This document shows positions 23,792-33,314 of a stretch of DNA of 54,188 bases, piece by piece. The stretch comes from Claveliimonas ammoniilytica (GTDB taxonomy: Bacteria > Bacillota > Clostridia > Lachnospirales > Lachnospiraceae), in the NCBI RefSeq assembly GCF_025567415.1, contig NZ_JAOQJV010000016.1:1-54188 (forward strand), written 5' to 3'. Under the pieces are notes generated by a model, which saw only the letters and a list, made by a program, of their open reading frames with translations, did not search any database and was not told the origin of the DNA. Every line of letters begins with the position of its first letter. Position 1 is the first letter of the stretch. The position numbers and the translations under genes are program-made.

Positions 23792-24370
23792 ATGGAAATG
23801 AATATGAATAACTGTATTACCGATAAAAAAACGCAGCGCAATGAGATACGCAGTCGCCTCCAACAATCATCACCCACTTATTGTTACTCCTCCGATCAGC
23901 TCATTTTCCAATCCATCATTACTCTTCCAGAATACCAGAATGCATCCATGATTTTCTGTTATGTCAGTGTCAAAAAAGAAGTGGACACACGCAGACTACT
24001 TAAACAAGCATGGGCTGACGGCAAACGCACTGCTGTTCCGCGCTGCATTGACAAAGGCATCATGGAACCTTACGAAATCACATCATTTAACGATCTGATT
24101 CCCGGACTCTATAACATTCCAGAACCAGCCAAACACTGTCCGCCGGTAAATCTGGCAGACATTGACTTCGCTATCGTTCCATGCCTCTCATGCGACCGCA
24201 AAAGGCGACGGCTTGGACATGGTGGCGGGTATTACGACCGGACACTTGCTAAGCTTACTGCTCCATCTGCGGCACTCTGTAGAGAACAGCTACTGCTTGA
24301 CGAAGTCAGCTGTGAAGAACATGATCAATCCGTGTCTATCCTGATTACGGAAAATACCATCTATCGCTAA
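23792..24370 (+). CDS. 5-formyltetrahydrofolate cyclo-ligase
   Basis: 192 residues from ATG 23792 after AAAGGCAGG; the longer upstream frame is not coding. It has the N-terminal basic helix (KKTQRNEIRSRLQQ), MIFCYVSVKKEVDTRRLL, and the signature RRLGHGGGYYDR, which binds ATP and folate. It converts 5-formyl-THF to methenyl-THF. Divergent from sufC. Confidence 0.93.
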   Translation: MEMNMNNCITDKKTQRNEIRSRLQQSSPTYCYSSDQLIFQSIITLPEYQNASMIFCYVSVKKEVDTRRLLKQAWADGKRTAVPRCIDKGIMEPYEITSFNDLIPGLYNIPEPAKHCPPVNLADIDFAIVPCLSCDRKRRRLGHGGGYYDRTLAKLTAPSAALCREQLLLDEVSCEEHDQSVSILITENTIYR

Positions 24371-24427
24371 AACGGTTATCAAACTTCTGATCCTACGCGG
24401 GCTCCCCCTCCGTAATACTAAAAATTA

Positions 24428-24469
24428 AAGAGCATCCTTTATCGCACAAACACGATTCAGGATGCTCTT
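24428..24469. terminator. Shared terminator between convergent genes
   Basis: AAGAGCATCC and GGATGCTCTT form a perfect 10-base stem around a 22-base loop, between the cyclo-ligase stop (24370) and the permease stop (24496). T runs are short on both sides. Confidence 0.7.
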
Positions 24470-24495
24470 ATAATTATCTTCGCTTTCTTTACTTC

Positions 24496-25878
24496 TTACA
24501 GGAAGATATATTTCAGAATAAACAGTACAGCCAGTACATACATCAGACCGCTGATCTTTTTATCTTTTACCTTTCCGGTAATCAGATTCAATGCTACATA
24601 TGAGATAACTCCCATAGAGATACCTTCTGAAATGCTGTAGAAGAACGGCATTGCCAGAATACAGATATAGCAAGGAATTGCTTCTGCAATATCATTAAAA
24701 TCAATATTAACAACATTGGTCAGCATGTAGAATCCTACGATGATCAGAGCCGGTGCTGTTGCAAATGATGGAATTGCAAGGAAAATTGGTGACAGGAACA
24801 GTGACAGTCCGAAAAGGATTGCTGTTGTAACTGCAGTAAGTCCTGTTCTACCACCTTCTGTTACACCAGAAGCACTCTCCACAAATGTTGTAGTTGTAGA
24901 TGTACCAAGTACAGCTCCTGCAGTTGTTGCGATTGCATCTGCAAGGAGTGCTCCCTTGATCTGTGGAAGCTTACCTTCTTCATCCAGCATATTAGCTTTA
25001 GAAGATACCCCAATAAGCGTTCCAATCGTATCAAACATATCTACAAACAGGAATGCAAAGACAACCACTGCAAAGTCTAATGTAAATATACCGTCAAACT
25101 GGAGTTTGCCAAAAATTGGTGCAAGACTTGGGATAGAAAGTCCGTTGCTGAAATCTGGCAGTAAGCTGTAACAGCTAACATCCGGGTTCGGTACATATAG
25201 ACCTGTAAACTGGCAGATAATGCCAAGCAGCCATGTGATCAAGATACCCCACAGGATATTACCCTTTACATTCTTGATTACCAGAATACCAGTGATCACA
25301 ACACCGATAATTGCAAGAAGTACCGTGATACCAACATCAGAGGCAGTTGCCTCCAGACCTGTTGATGAGTTATACCCATCCAGTGAAAACAGCTCTACCA
25401 AAGTTGCTCCACCGATTACAATGTGTGCATTCTGAAGTCCGATAAATGCAATAAACAAACCAATACCCACACTTACGGCTGACTTCAGATTCATTGGAAT
25501 CGCATTAAAAATCTGCTCACGCACATTGGTAAGGGATAAGACAATAAACACAATACCCTCTACGAATACAGCTGTCAGAGCTACTTGCCATGTATAGCCC
25601 ATTCCCAGTACAACTGTGTATGCAAAATATGCATTCAGTCCCATACCAGGAGCCAGTGCAAACGGATAATTTGCAAGCAGTGCCATCAACAGTGTACCGA
25701 TCAGAGATGCCAGTGCAGTCGCAGTAAATACAGCACCGTGATCCATACCTGTAGCCGACAGGACATTTGGATTGACAGCAAGGATATACGCCATTGTCAT
25801 GAATGTTGTAATACCGGCAACGATCTCAGTTCTGACATCCGTACCGTTCTCACTTAGTTTGAAAAATTTTTCTAACAT
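24496..25878 (-). CDS. NCS2-family purine permease (guanine/hypoxanthine type)
   Basis: 460 residues from MLEKFFKLSENGTDVRTE at 25878, after AAAGGAGGAG. Motifs of the AzgA/PbuG branch are clear: GITTFMTMAYILAVNP, LAPGMGLNAYFAY, VFAFLFVDMFDTIGTL, and GTSTTTTFVESASGVTEGGR. About 12-14 membrane segments import purine bases by proton symport. I saw no purine riboswitch in the 120-base upstream gap. Confidence 0.93.
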   Translation of the reverse strand: MLEKFFKLSENGTDVRTEIVAGITTFMTMAYILAVNPNVLSATGMDHGAVFTATALASLIGTLLMALLANYPFALAPGMGLNAYFAYTVVLGMGYTWQVALTAVFVEGIVFIVLSLTNVREQIFNAIPMNLKSAVSVGIGLFIAFIGLQNAHIVIGGATLVELFSLDGYNSSTGLEATASDVGITVLLAIIGVVITGILVIKNVKGNILWGILITWLLGIICQFTGLYVPNPDVSCYSLLPDFSNGLSIPSLAPIFGKLQFDGIFTLDFAVVVFAFLFVDMFDTIGTLIGVSSKANMLDEEGKLPQIKGALLADAIATTAGAVLGTSTTTTFVESASGVTEGGRTGLTAVTTAILFGLSLFLSPIFLAIPSFATAPALIIVGFYMLTNVVNIDFNDIAEAIPCYICILAMPFFYSISEGISMGVISYVALNLITGKVKDKKISGLMYVLAVLFILKYIFL

Positions 25879-25936
25879 GTGTCTCCTCCTTTTTCTCTCA
25901 CTCATGTTCAAAAAATAAGATATATTTAGCATAACA

Positions 25937-25967
25937 AAACAGGTCCATAAAGTAAATGAACCTGTTT
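25937..25967 (-). terminator. Hairpin after enzyme I gene
   Basis: AAACAGGT pairs with ACCTGTTT across 15 bases. It lies between ptsI and the permease gene. The following T run is short, so termination may be partial. Confidence 0.5.
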
Positions 25968-25997
25968 ATTAGTTATCCTTATTGCCATTTATAAGTA

Positions 25998-27623
25998 CTA
26001 TTTCAATTCACGGATATGTTTACGAAGTGCAAGGATCTGAGAGGGTGCTACTGACAATTCATCAATACCCATATTAATAAACTGCTCTGTCATGGACAAA
26101 TCTGCTGCCAAATCACCACAGATACTAATCCGCTTGCCTTCCAGATGTACATTATTCGCCACGATACGAATCATCTTAATCAGGGCCGGATGCTTTGGAT
26201 TATAATATCCTGCAATTCTCCGATTAGTACGATCCATTGCCAGTGTATACTGTGTCAGATCATTCGTCCCCAGACTGAAGAAATCCATCTCTCTTGCCAG
26301 TTCTCCACTGATCATAACTGCTGCAGGTGTCTCAATCATTACACCCACCTGGATATTCTCATCATAAGCAATCTTCTCTTCGTAAAGTTCACGCTTTACC
26401 TTTTCAAGCACATTCTTTGCAGCAATCGCTTCTTCAATTGAACTGATCATCGGAAACATAATTGCCAGATTGCCATAGACCGATGCTCGAAGGATTGCTC
26501 GAAGCTGTGTCTTAAACATCTCTTCCTTGTCTAATGACACCCGGATACCACGATACCCCATTACCGGATTATTCTCTCCCAGAATCTCCATACAGTCTAC
26601 TGCCTTTTCACCGCCGATATCTGCCGTGCGGATTACTACACGTTTGGTTCCCATAGATTCTGCAGCAAGCTTATAGATTTGGAACTGCTGATCCTCCGTC
26701 GGAAATCTACTTCCGGATTCCATGTAAATAAATTCGCTTCGAAACATTCCAACACCATTGGCATCGTTACGAATCACATTCTCAATATCTTCTTTGCTGG
26801 TAATATTAGCGCTGACATCAATCTTCTGTCCGCTCTGTGTTACATTCTCCTTGCCTTTTAGGCGCTCCAATGTCTCAGCCTTACGCTGATTCATCTTCTG
26901 CTTTTCCTGCATTTTAGTCATTGTAGTCTGATCCGGCTCAATATATACCTTGCCTTCAAACCCATCAATAATGACCATCTTACCCTCGTATTCTTTTTTT
27001 AATGCCTCACCGATACCGATAACTGACGGAATCTCCTTCGTCCGCGCAAGCATAGCTGTATGAGAATTAATCGTACCATACATAGTCACAATACCAAGTA
27101 CTTTGTTACGATCAAGCTGTGCTGCTTCACTCGGATACAGATCCCTGGACGCCATGATAAAAGTATCATCTGTCAGAAGTTTCTCCCTGCGGACACGTGA
27201 CAGAATACGCAAAATACGTGTCGCCACATCATGCACATCTGCTTCATGTCCTCTGACATAACTTGCCTCACGCGGTGCATATTTTTCGATGAAGCGGTTC
27301 GTTGCTTCTTTTACTGCATACTCTGCATTAAACTTCTGGTTCATAATAATATTATTGACACTGTCAATATACTCCACATCTTCCAGAACCATCAGCTGCA
27401 TCTCAAACATTGCCGCATTCGCCTCGCCAATCTCTCTGGTCATTTCCGCGTATAATTCTTTAATTTCCTGAACTGCCTTCTCACATGCTTTTTTAAATCG
27501 AAGAACTTCCTTCTTTGCATCCTCTACATAGATCCGGCGAATCTCTTTTTTTCCCCTTTTATAAAAGGTAAGCCTTCCGACTGCAATACCTTCGGCTACC
27601 TTTTTCCCAGTCAATGTAATCAT
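25998..27623 (-). CDS. ptsI: PTS enzyme I (phosphoenolpyruvate-protein phosphotransferase)
   Basis: 541 residues. The phosphohistidine is H188 in INSHTAMLAR. The PEP-binding TIM barrel has GMFRSEFIYM, RTADIGGEKAVD, PVMGYRGIRVS, the SLGTNDLTQYTLAMDR motif and the catalytic cysteine in ICGDLAAD near the end. It starts sugar phosphotransfer to HPr. No HPr or EII genes are adjacent. The variant around the active histidine (GTINSHT rather than GGRTSHT) is also seen in related clostridia as far as I recall. Confidence 0.95.
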   Translation of the reverse strand: MITLTGKKVAEGIAVGRLTFYKRGKKEIRRIYVEDAKKEVLRFKKACEKAVQEIKELYAEMTREIGEANAAMFEMQLMVLEDVEYIDSVNNIIMNQKFNAEYAVKEATNRFIEKYAPREASYVRGHEADVHDVATRILRILSRVRREKLLTDDTFIMASRDLYPSEAAQLDRNKVLGIVTMYGTINSHTAMLARTKEIPSVIGIGEALKKEYEGKMVIIDGFEGKVYIEPDQTTMTKMQEKQKMNQRKAETLERLKGKENVTQSGQKIDVSANITSKEDIENVIRNDANGVGMFRSEFIYMESGSRFPTEDQQFQIYKLAAESMGTKRVVIRTADIGGEKAVDCMEILGENNPVMGYRGIRVSLDKEEMFKTQLRAILRASVYGNLAIMFPMISSIEEAIAAKNVLEKVKRELYEEKIAYDENIQVGVMIETPAAVMISGELAREMDFFSLGTNDLTQYTLAMDRTNRRIAGYYNPKHPALIKMIRIVANNVHLEGKRISICGDLAADLSMTEQFINMGIDELSVAPSQILALRKHIRELK

Positions 27624-27653
27624 ATTCTACCGTCCTTTTTCGTGTCTCTCTTT

Positions 27654-27682
27654 ACTTTACACGCTGTTGCAAAATGCGTCAA
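27654..27682 (-). promoter_or_regulatory. Promoter of ptsI
   Basis: TTGACG, 17 bases, TAAAGT on the minus strand, about 30 bases from the start codon. The gap 27624-27855 otherwise holds only this and the cold-shock gene leader. Confidence 0.6.
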
Positions 27683-27745
27683 GCAAAACAATATTTCCTT
27701 ATTGTATCACCTTGTTAATTTGTCACATTTTCCAACGTGTTTTCG

Positions 27746-27774
27746 TTGACTTTTTTAGTAATACATGATAATGT
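27746..27774 (+). promoter_or_regulatory. Promoter of the cold-shock gene
   Basis: TTGACT, 17 bases, TAATGT, giving a leader of roughly 75 bases before the start at 27856. Long leaders are common in cold-shock genes. Confidence 0.5.
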
Positions 27775-27855
27775 TAATTGGAATCTTCTATAGATTGTTT
27801 TTAATATATCTATAGGTGTTTTTCAAATCATATTATGGATTATGGAGGTATTGCA

Positions 27856-28056
27856 ATGAGCAAGGGTACAGTAAAGTGGTTTAATAATCAGAAAGGCTAC
27901 GGCTTCATTTCTGATGAATCCGGCAACGATGTGTTTGTACACTATTCAGGCATCGCTATGGATGGATTTAAATCATTAGAAGAAGGTCAGGCTGTTGAAT
28001 TTGATGTAACAGATGGCGCTAAAGGACCACAGGCTGTTAACGTTGTTAAATGTTAA
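27856..28056 (+). CDS. Cold-shock domain protein
   Basis: 66 residues, GGAGG 7 bases upstream. A single OB fold with KGYGFIS (RNP1) and VFVHYS (RNP2) and the conserved KWFN start. It binds single-stranded RNA and DNA and prevents RNA structure. A terminator follows, so it is monocistronic. Confidence 0.96.
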   Translation: MSKGTVKWFNNQKGYGFISDESGNDVFVHYSGIAMDGFKSLEEGQAVEFDVTDGAKGPQAVNVVKC

Positions 28057-28162
28057 TCAGCACCGCATTCAGATCGGTAATGTACCTTTTATTTATATAA
28101 ATTTATTGACTTTTTAGGTAAAGATTAAATTAATATGTAAAAGCATACATGCGAATGCGCAA

Positions 28163-28216
28163 AAGAGGCATCGCTTAATCATTTTTCAGATGATTCTGCG
28201 ACACCTCTTTTTTTTG
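28163..28216 (+). terminator. Terminator of the cold-shock gene
   Basis: AGAGG...TCGC and AATCAT pair with ATGATT, GCGA and CCTCT, with small internal mismatches, followed by eight T. Confidence 0.85.
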
Positions 28217-28289
28217 TTTTCATCTATCTAAGTAGAACCGATAAATCCAGTAGACCATCACAATCCATGATATCAAACTCTTCCTTAGC

Positions 28290-28733
28290 TTATACGTTTG
28301 CGCTATATGCCTCGTCTGCGCTATATACAGTGAATCCGCATCCTGTTAGAATATCTACTACTCTGCCTGGCTCATCACTCTTAAGTACTGCTGCCGCATC
28401 AATACCATTAGCAAACGCATACATATACTCAATATTGATCTCACCTTCTACCAACTGATGCATTGCCTTGGACAATGATCCTGTGGCATGTGCAACACGA
28501 AATGCAATCACATCTGTCAGCATTGCAGTAATTCCTGCTTCTTTTAGTACCACACGTCCCTTGTGAGGATCGGACACAATCATACGCAGCATACCATAAT
28601 CAGCAGTATCTGCAAGACTCAGTGCTACAATATTAACTCCACCTTCGGATAATACTTTCAGCACATCGTCCAGACGTCCTGCTCTGTTTTCCAAAAATAC
28701 AGACAACTGCTGTACTGTATAACTTATACTCAT
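28290..28733 (-). CDS. Tandem ACT-domain protein
   Basis: 147 residues with two ACT repeats: QLSVFLENRAGRLDDVLKVL and the second around VAHATGSLSKAMHQLVEGEI. ACT domains bind amino acids. It is the last gene of the iorA-iorB-paaK operon, where it may sense aromatic or branched amino acids. The family is often annotated as an amino-acid-binding protein with no enzyme activity. Confidence 0.88.
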   Translation of the reverse strand: MSISYTVQQLSVFLENRAGRLDDVLKVLSEGGVNIVALSLADTADYGMLRMIVSDPHKGRVVLKEAGITAMLTDVIAFRVAHATGSLSKAMHQLVEGEINIEYMYAFANGIDAAAVLKSDEPGRVVDILTGCGFTVYSADEAYSANV

Positions 28734-28750
28734 AATCTCATTTCCTCCTA

Positions 28751-30082
28751 TTACAGATTTCTGTTATCAATGACACGTTTTGCCTTACCTTCGCTTCTCT
28801 CGATTGTCTTAGGCTCAACCAGTTTCACTTTTACTGCTACTCCAAGTGCCTGTTTCAGCACAGCTCCGACTCTTTCTCTCAGAGCTTCCATCTTACGGAT
28901 CTCATCAGAGAAGTACTCTTCTGTAACCTCTACCATAACAGTCAGAACATCCAGATTATTCTCACGGTCTACGATCAACATGTAGTGAGGTGCAACCTGT
29001 CCACCCATAGACAACAACGCTGTCTCAACCTGTGTCGGGAATACATTGACTCCACGGATAACCTTCATATCATCGGTACGTCCGGTGAACTTCTGGATTC
29101 TTGGAAGCGTTCTTCCACATTCGCAGGTGCTGTGATCGATACTTGTCAGATCTTTAGTTCTGTAACGAAGTAATGGCATACCTTCTTTTGACAACGTGGT
29201 AAATACCAGTTCTCCTGTCTCCCCATCTGCACATGGTGTATGGTCTGCCGGATTCAGTACTTCCGGATAGAAATGATCTTCGTATACATGCAGTCCCTTG
29301 TGATGAATACAATCCATAGCCACTCCGGGACCTGTAATCTCACATAATCCATAGATATCAAAGGTATTAATATTAAAGATGTCTTCGATCTGCTTACGCA
29401 TCTCATCTGTCCATGGCTCTGCGCCATTAATACTTGTCTTCACCTGCAGACGGTCAATGACTCCCATTTCCTGGGCAGCCTCTGCCAGATACATCGCATA
29501 AGACGGTGTACATGCAAATGCAGTTGCGCCAAAGTCTTCCATACACATCAGCTGTCGCTTGGTATTACCGGAAGACATCGGAATTGCCATTGCTCCGAGA
29601 GCACGTGCTCCAAAGTCCAGACCGAGACCTCCTGTAAAAAGTCCATACCCATAGCAGATATGCAATCTGTCTTCTGCTGTAAGTCCTGCCATGGTAAGTC
29701 CTCTTGCCACACATTCTCCCCATACTTCTACGTCCTTGTTTGTATAAGAAGCAAGTGTCAGCTTACCGGTTGTACCGGAAGTTCCTTGTACACGGGTGAT
29801 CTTCTCCTTCGGAACGGCCAACAGTCCAAATGGATAATTATTTCTCAGATCTTCTTTGGTTGTAAAAGGAAGTTTCGTAATATCTTCAATACCCTTGATA
29901 TCTCCAGGCTCCACTCCCAGATCATCCATTTTCTTCTTGTAAAATGATACATGCTCATATACATTCTTTACCTGTTTTACCAGTCGTTCACTCTGGAGTG
30001 CGGACATCTCATCCCGGCTCATACGCTCAATCCGTTCATCTCTGTACTGTTCTTTCCAGTCTTCTAATAATACCTTTGCCAT
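28751..30082 (-). CDS. paaK: Phenylacetate-CoA ligase family
   Basis: 443 residues. The adenylate-forming motif is VQGTSGTTGKLT, with YGLCEITGPGVAMDC and YRTKDLTSI later and a conserved C-terminal lysine region (RSEGKAKRV). It activates arylacetates to CoA thioesters or runs with the upstream indolepyruvate oxidoreductase in ATP-forming degradation of aromatic amino acids. A CxxC-like pair (STCECGRTL) may bind metal. Confidence 0.92.
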   Translation of the reverse strand: MAKVLLEDWKEQYRDERIERMSRDEMSALQSERLVKQVKNVYEHVSFYKKKMDDLGVEPGDIKGIEDITKLPFTTKEDLRNNYPFGLLAVPKEKITRVQGTSGTTGKLTLASYTNKDVEVWGECVARGLTMAGLTAEDRLHICYGYGLFTGGLGLDFGARALGAMAIPMSSGNTKRQLMCMEDFGATAFACTPSYAMYLAEAAQEMGVIDRLQVKTSINGAEPWTDEMRKQIEDIFNINTFDIYGLCEITGPGVAMDCIHHKGLHVYEDHFYPEVLNPADHTPCADGETGELVFTTLSKEGMPLLRYRTKDLTSIDHSTCECGRTLPRIQKFTGRTDDMKVIRGVNVFPTQVETALLSMGGQVAPHYMLIVDRENNLDVLTVMVEVTEEYFSDEIRKMEALRERVGAVLKQALGVAVKVKLVEPKTIERSEGKAKRVIDNRNL

Positions 30083-30117
30083 CTTTTCTCTCCTTTGCCT
30101 ATCAATGATGCTGACAT

Positions 30118-30687
30118 CTATAAATTATATCCCACATCAAATGCTTTTTTATTAATGTCAATTGTCTTCGGAGGAACAGTATTCTCAATTACCTGATACC
30201 ACTGTTCTTTTGTAAAGTCCATATGCTGTGCTGCAATTCCCAGTACAACCAGGTTAAATACGCGTGAATTCTCCAGTTTCTTAGCTTCTTCTGTCGCATT
30301 GACTGTGTAGACCTTGTGATCTTTTTTCAGATCGTCAATAATATTCTCCGGATATTCAGCAGCCCCGATCACTACCGGCATCGGATCGATACGCCAGTCA
30401 TTGATGATCAGCACACCATCTTTTTTAAGAAAATGTGCGTAGCGTTTGGCTTCCAGTCTCTCAAATGCGATAATCACATCTGCCTGTCCTTCCTCTACGA
30501 TCGGCTCAGCTACCTTTTCTCCATAGCGTACAAATGTAACTACACTTCCACCTCTCTGCGCCATGCCATGTACCTCAGAAAGTTTCACATCATATCCGGA
30601 TGCAATGGCAAGTCCTCCGAGAATACGGCTGGTAAGCAGAGTTCCCTGACCGCCTACACCTACGATCATAATATTCTTTGTTGCCAT
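30118..30687 (-). CDS. iorB: Indolepyruvate ferredoxin oxidoreductase, beta subunit
   Basis: 189 residues with GVGGQGTLLTSRILGGLA at the start and MAQRGGSVVTFVRYG near residue 45, the hallmarks of the gamma-type catalytic subunit of 2-oxoacid oxidoreductases. It overlaps the iorA stop by one base. The two subunits convert arylpyruvates to aryl-acetyl-CoA with ferredoxin. Confidence 0.94.
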   Translation of the reverse strand: MATKNIMIVGVGGQGTLLTSRILGGLAIASGYDVKLSEVHGMAQRGGSVVTFVRYGEKVAEPIVEEGQADVIIAFERLEAKRYAHFLKKDGVLIINDWRIDPMPVVIGAAEYPENIIDDLKKDHKVYTVNATEEAKKLENSRVFNLVVLGIAAQHMDFTKEQWYQVIENTVPPKTIDINKKAFDVGYNL

Positions 30688-32441
30688 TATTCTTCACCTG
30701 CCTTTACCAGTTCTATCGCATTAAATTTACACAATTTCTCACAGAGTCCGCATCCTGTACACATTGTATCATCGATATAAACAGTACCATCTGCATTCTT
30801 TGTCATTGCCGGGCATCCCGGTTTCATGCACATACCGCATTTCTTACATTTGTCAGAGTGAGCAGTATATAACGGTTTCTTTTCCTTACTGAGAAGCACA
30901 CATGGTGACTTCGTGATAATCACAGATACTTCGTCCTTTGCTACTTCTTCCCTGATGGTCTTCTCCAGTGTTTCAATGTCAAATGCATTTACCTCAACGA
31001 CATTCTTAATGCCCATTGCACGACAGAGTCCCGGAATATCAATTGCGTAAGTCGGATCTCCCATCAGAGTCTTACCTGTAGCTGCATGATCCTGATGCCC
31101 GGTCATACCTGTCGTTGAATTGTCAAGGATCATAACCGTTCCGGTTGCCTGATTATAGACCATATTCATCAAAGAATTCACACCAGTATGTAAGAATGTA
31201 GAATCGCCGATCACAGCTACCCAATTCTTAATATATTCCTTGCCTTTTGCCTTTTCCATACCATGCAAAGTTGAAATACTGGAACCCATACACATGGTCG
31301 TATCTACTACGCTAAGCGGTGCAACCGCGCCCAGTGTGTAGCAGCCAATATCACCTGCTGCATGCATCTTCAGCTTCTTTAATGTGTAATATACACTTCT
31401 GTGCGGGCATCCAGGACAGAGGATCGGAGGTCTTCCCGGTACTGCTGCCGGCTGATCGATCTCCAACGTTTCTCCAAGAATTCTCTCTCGGATCATATTT
31501 GCACTGTATTCGCCCTGTACAGTAAAGATATCTTTACCGACGCACTCAATGCCCCATGACTTCACCTGCTCCTCAATAACCGGATCCAATTCTTCGACAA
31601 TATAAAGCTTATCAACTTTTGAAGCAAAATCTTCGATCATCTTTCTCGGAAGCGGGTTCACGAGACCCAGCTTACAGACAGATGCATTCGGAAGTGCTTC
31701 CTTTACATATTGATACGGAATACCACTGGTGATAACTCCAATCTTCGTATCATTCATCTCTACACGGTTGATCGGCAGTGTGTTAGCTGCCTCAGCCAGT
31801 TCTTTATTACGCTTCTCAATCTCTATATGGCGAAGTTTTGCATTACCCGGCATCATAACCGTCTTGCGGATATCCTTTACATATGGTTTATCTTCCGGCA
31901 CCTTACGATCCTCCAGGGTAACCAGTCCCTGAGAATGTGCCAGTCTTGTAGTCGTACGATATACGATTGGTCTGTCAAACTGCTCACTCAGTTCAAATGC
32001 CATCTTAATATATTCTTTTGCTTCTGAACTGTCAGAAGGTTCGATTACCGGAAGCTGTGCTGCGCGGGCAACCATCCGGGTATCCTGCTCATTCTGCGAA
32101 CTGTAAAGTCCCGGATCATCTGCCACGATAATAACCAAGCCTCCATTTACTCCCATATAAGACACGCTGTATGCAGGGTCTGCAGCTACATTAAATCCCA
32201 CATGTTTCATACAGGACATAGCTCTTGTTCCTGCAATAGATGCTCCTACTGCTACTTCAGTAGCTACTTTCTCATTCGGAGACCACTCACAATATAAGTC
32301 TTCTTTATATTGTACCAAATATTCGCTAATCTCAGTACTTGGTGTACCAGGATATGCTGCTGACACTTTGACTCCAGCCTCATAAGCACCTCTGGCGATT
32401 GCTTCATTACCAAGCATGATCACTTTTTTAGATTCTGCCAT
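30687..32441 (-). CDS. iorA: Indolepyruvate ferredoxin oxidoreductase, alpha subunit
   Basis: 584 residues from MAESKKVIMLGNEAIARGAY, start set by AAAGG upstream. The pyrimidine domain includes AAYPGTPSTEISEYL; the TPP site includes GDSTFLHTGVNSLMNMVYN and ILDNSTTGMTGHQDHAATG. The C-terminus holds two 4Fe-4S motifs (CKKCGMCMKPGCP and CTGCGLCEKLCKF). It is the first gene of a four-gene operon. Confidence 0.95.
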   Translation of the reverse strand: MAESKKVIMLGNEAIARGAYEAGVKVSAAYPGTPSTEISEYLVQYKEDLYCEWSPNEKVATEVAVGASIAGTRAMSCMKHVGFNVAADPAYSVSYMGVNGGLVIIVADDPGLYSSQNEQDTRMVARAAQLPVIEPSDSSEAKEYIKMAFELSEQFDRPIVYRTTTRLAHSQGLVTLEDRKVPEDKPYVKDIRKTVMMPGNAKLRHIEIEKRNKELAEAANTLPINRVEMNDTKIGVITSGIPYQYVKEALPNASVCKLGLVNPLPRKMIEDFASKVDKLYIVEELDPVIEEQVKSWGIECVGKDIFTVQGEYSANMIRERILGETLEIDQPAAVPGRPPILCPGCPHRSVYYTLKKLKMHAAGDIGCYTLGAVAPLSVVDTTMCMGSSISTLHGMEKAKGKEYIKNWVAVIGDSTFLHTGVNSLMNMVYNQATGTVMILDNSTTGMTGHQDHAATGKTLMGDPTYAIDIPGLCRAMGIKNVVEVNAFDIETLEKTIREEVAKDEVSVIITKSPCVLLSKEKKPLYTAHSDKCKKCGMCMKPGCPAMTKNADGTVYIDDTMCTGCGLCEKLCKFNAIELVKAGEE

Positions 32442-32460
32442 CTCATTCATCCTTTCTATT

Positions 32461-32494
32461 CCGTAATATTACGGATAATACTTAATTTAGTATA
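32461..32494 (-). promoter_or_regulatory. iorA promoter with downstream palindrome
   Basis: The minus strand has TTAACT, 16 bases, TATACT. A perfect palindrome CCGTAATATTACGG (32461-32474) begins about 15 bases after the -10, over the likely transcription start, and ends 19 bases before the start codon. This is an operator position for a repressor. Confidence 0.5.
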
Positions 32495-32542
32495 TCACAA
32501 CACTTTTATAAGTTAAAGCATTAATTTGCGAAACGAGTGTTT

Positions 32543-33106
32543 TTACGATTTCCACACAAAGACCGGAATCGGAGGCTGATTTACTCTGTTGAAATACTGA
32601 TTCACAATCACTGTATATGTTTTTGCCGGAAGATTTTTCAGATATTCCATCAACCGATTTTTCTCTTCAAATCCAGTGTCTCCACCACTGTAAATGCACA
32701 AACACATCATTCCGCCTGACTTCAGGAGACTCAGTCCCGCTTCCACCGCCTGCACACTGGTCTCCGCTCTGGTAGCAATCTCATGATTTCCTCCTGGAAG
32801 ATAACCAAAGTTAAAGCAGATCAGATCAACCGTCTTTTCGCCGGCATATCGCGCCATATGCTCATGCCCATCAAGGATCAGTTCTGCACGACCGATGAGG
32901 TTCTCATTTTCCAGTCTTTTCTTTGTATAATCCAATGCAACTTCCTGAATGTCAAACGCAATCACATGCCCCTGTTCTCCTGCAAGTTCACACAAAAATG
33001 CCGTATCTGCGCCCTTTCCCATAGTAGCATCAATATATAATCCTTCCCGTTTCGCCTGTGTACGAATAATCTCATGACACCATTCTGTAATCTGTGAATA
33101 CTTCAT
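32543..33106 (-). CDS. mnmM: tRNA 5-aminomethyl-2-thiouridine-methyltransferase (MnmM/YtqB family)
   Basis: 187 residues with SAM motif DATMGKGADTAFL, VIAFDIQEVALDY, and the family-specific FNFGYLPGGNHEIATRAETS. This is the rRNA_methylase-like group that includes B. subtilis YtqB, shown to complete mnm5s2U34 in tRNA. The C-terminus reads NQYFNRVNQPPIPVFV. Single gene. Confidence 0.85.
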   Translation of the reverse strand: MKYSQITEWCHEIIRTQAKREGLYIDATMGKGADTAFLCELAGEQGHVIAFDIQEVALDYTKKRLENENLIGRAELILDGHEHMARYAGEKTVDLICFNFGYLPGGNHEIATRAETSVQAVEAGLSLLKSGGMMCLCIYSGGDTGFEEKNRLMEYLKNLPAKTYTVIVNQYFNRVNQPPIPVFVWKS

Positions 33107-33314
33107 ATCCTCACCATATTTATCCTTCCACTGTATTATCTATAATACTTGCAGATTGCTCCGTGCTATGCACTCTCACAATTCGATCCTGACATTGTTA
33201 TATATTATACCTCTATCTTTTCCTATCAGGCAACGGTTTCCGGTATTGATTTCGGTCGGAATCTGACGTATGATATTAGATGGGTATAAATAACAATCAG
33301 AGGGAGTTTCATAC

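Noticed and set aside
25879..25997. Purine riboswitch before the NCS2 permease
   Set aside because: The gap is only about 120 bases and lacks the conserved paired loops; it holds just a hairpin after ptsI.
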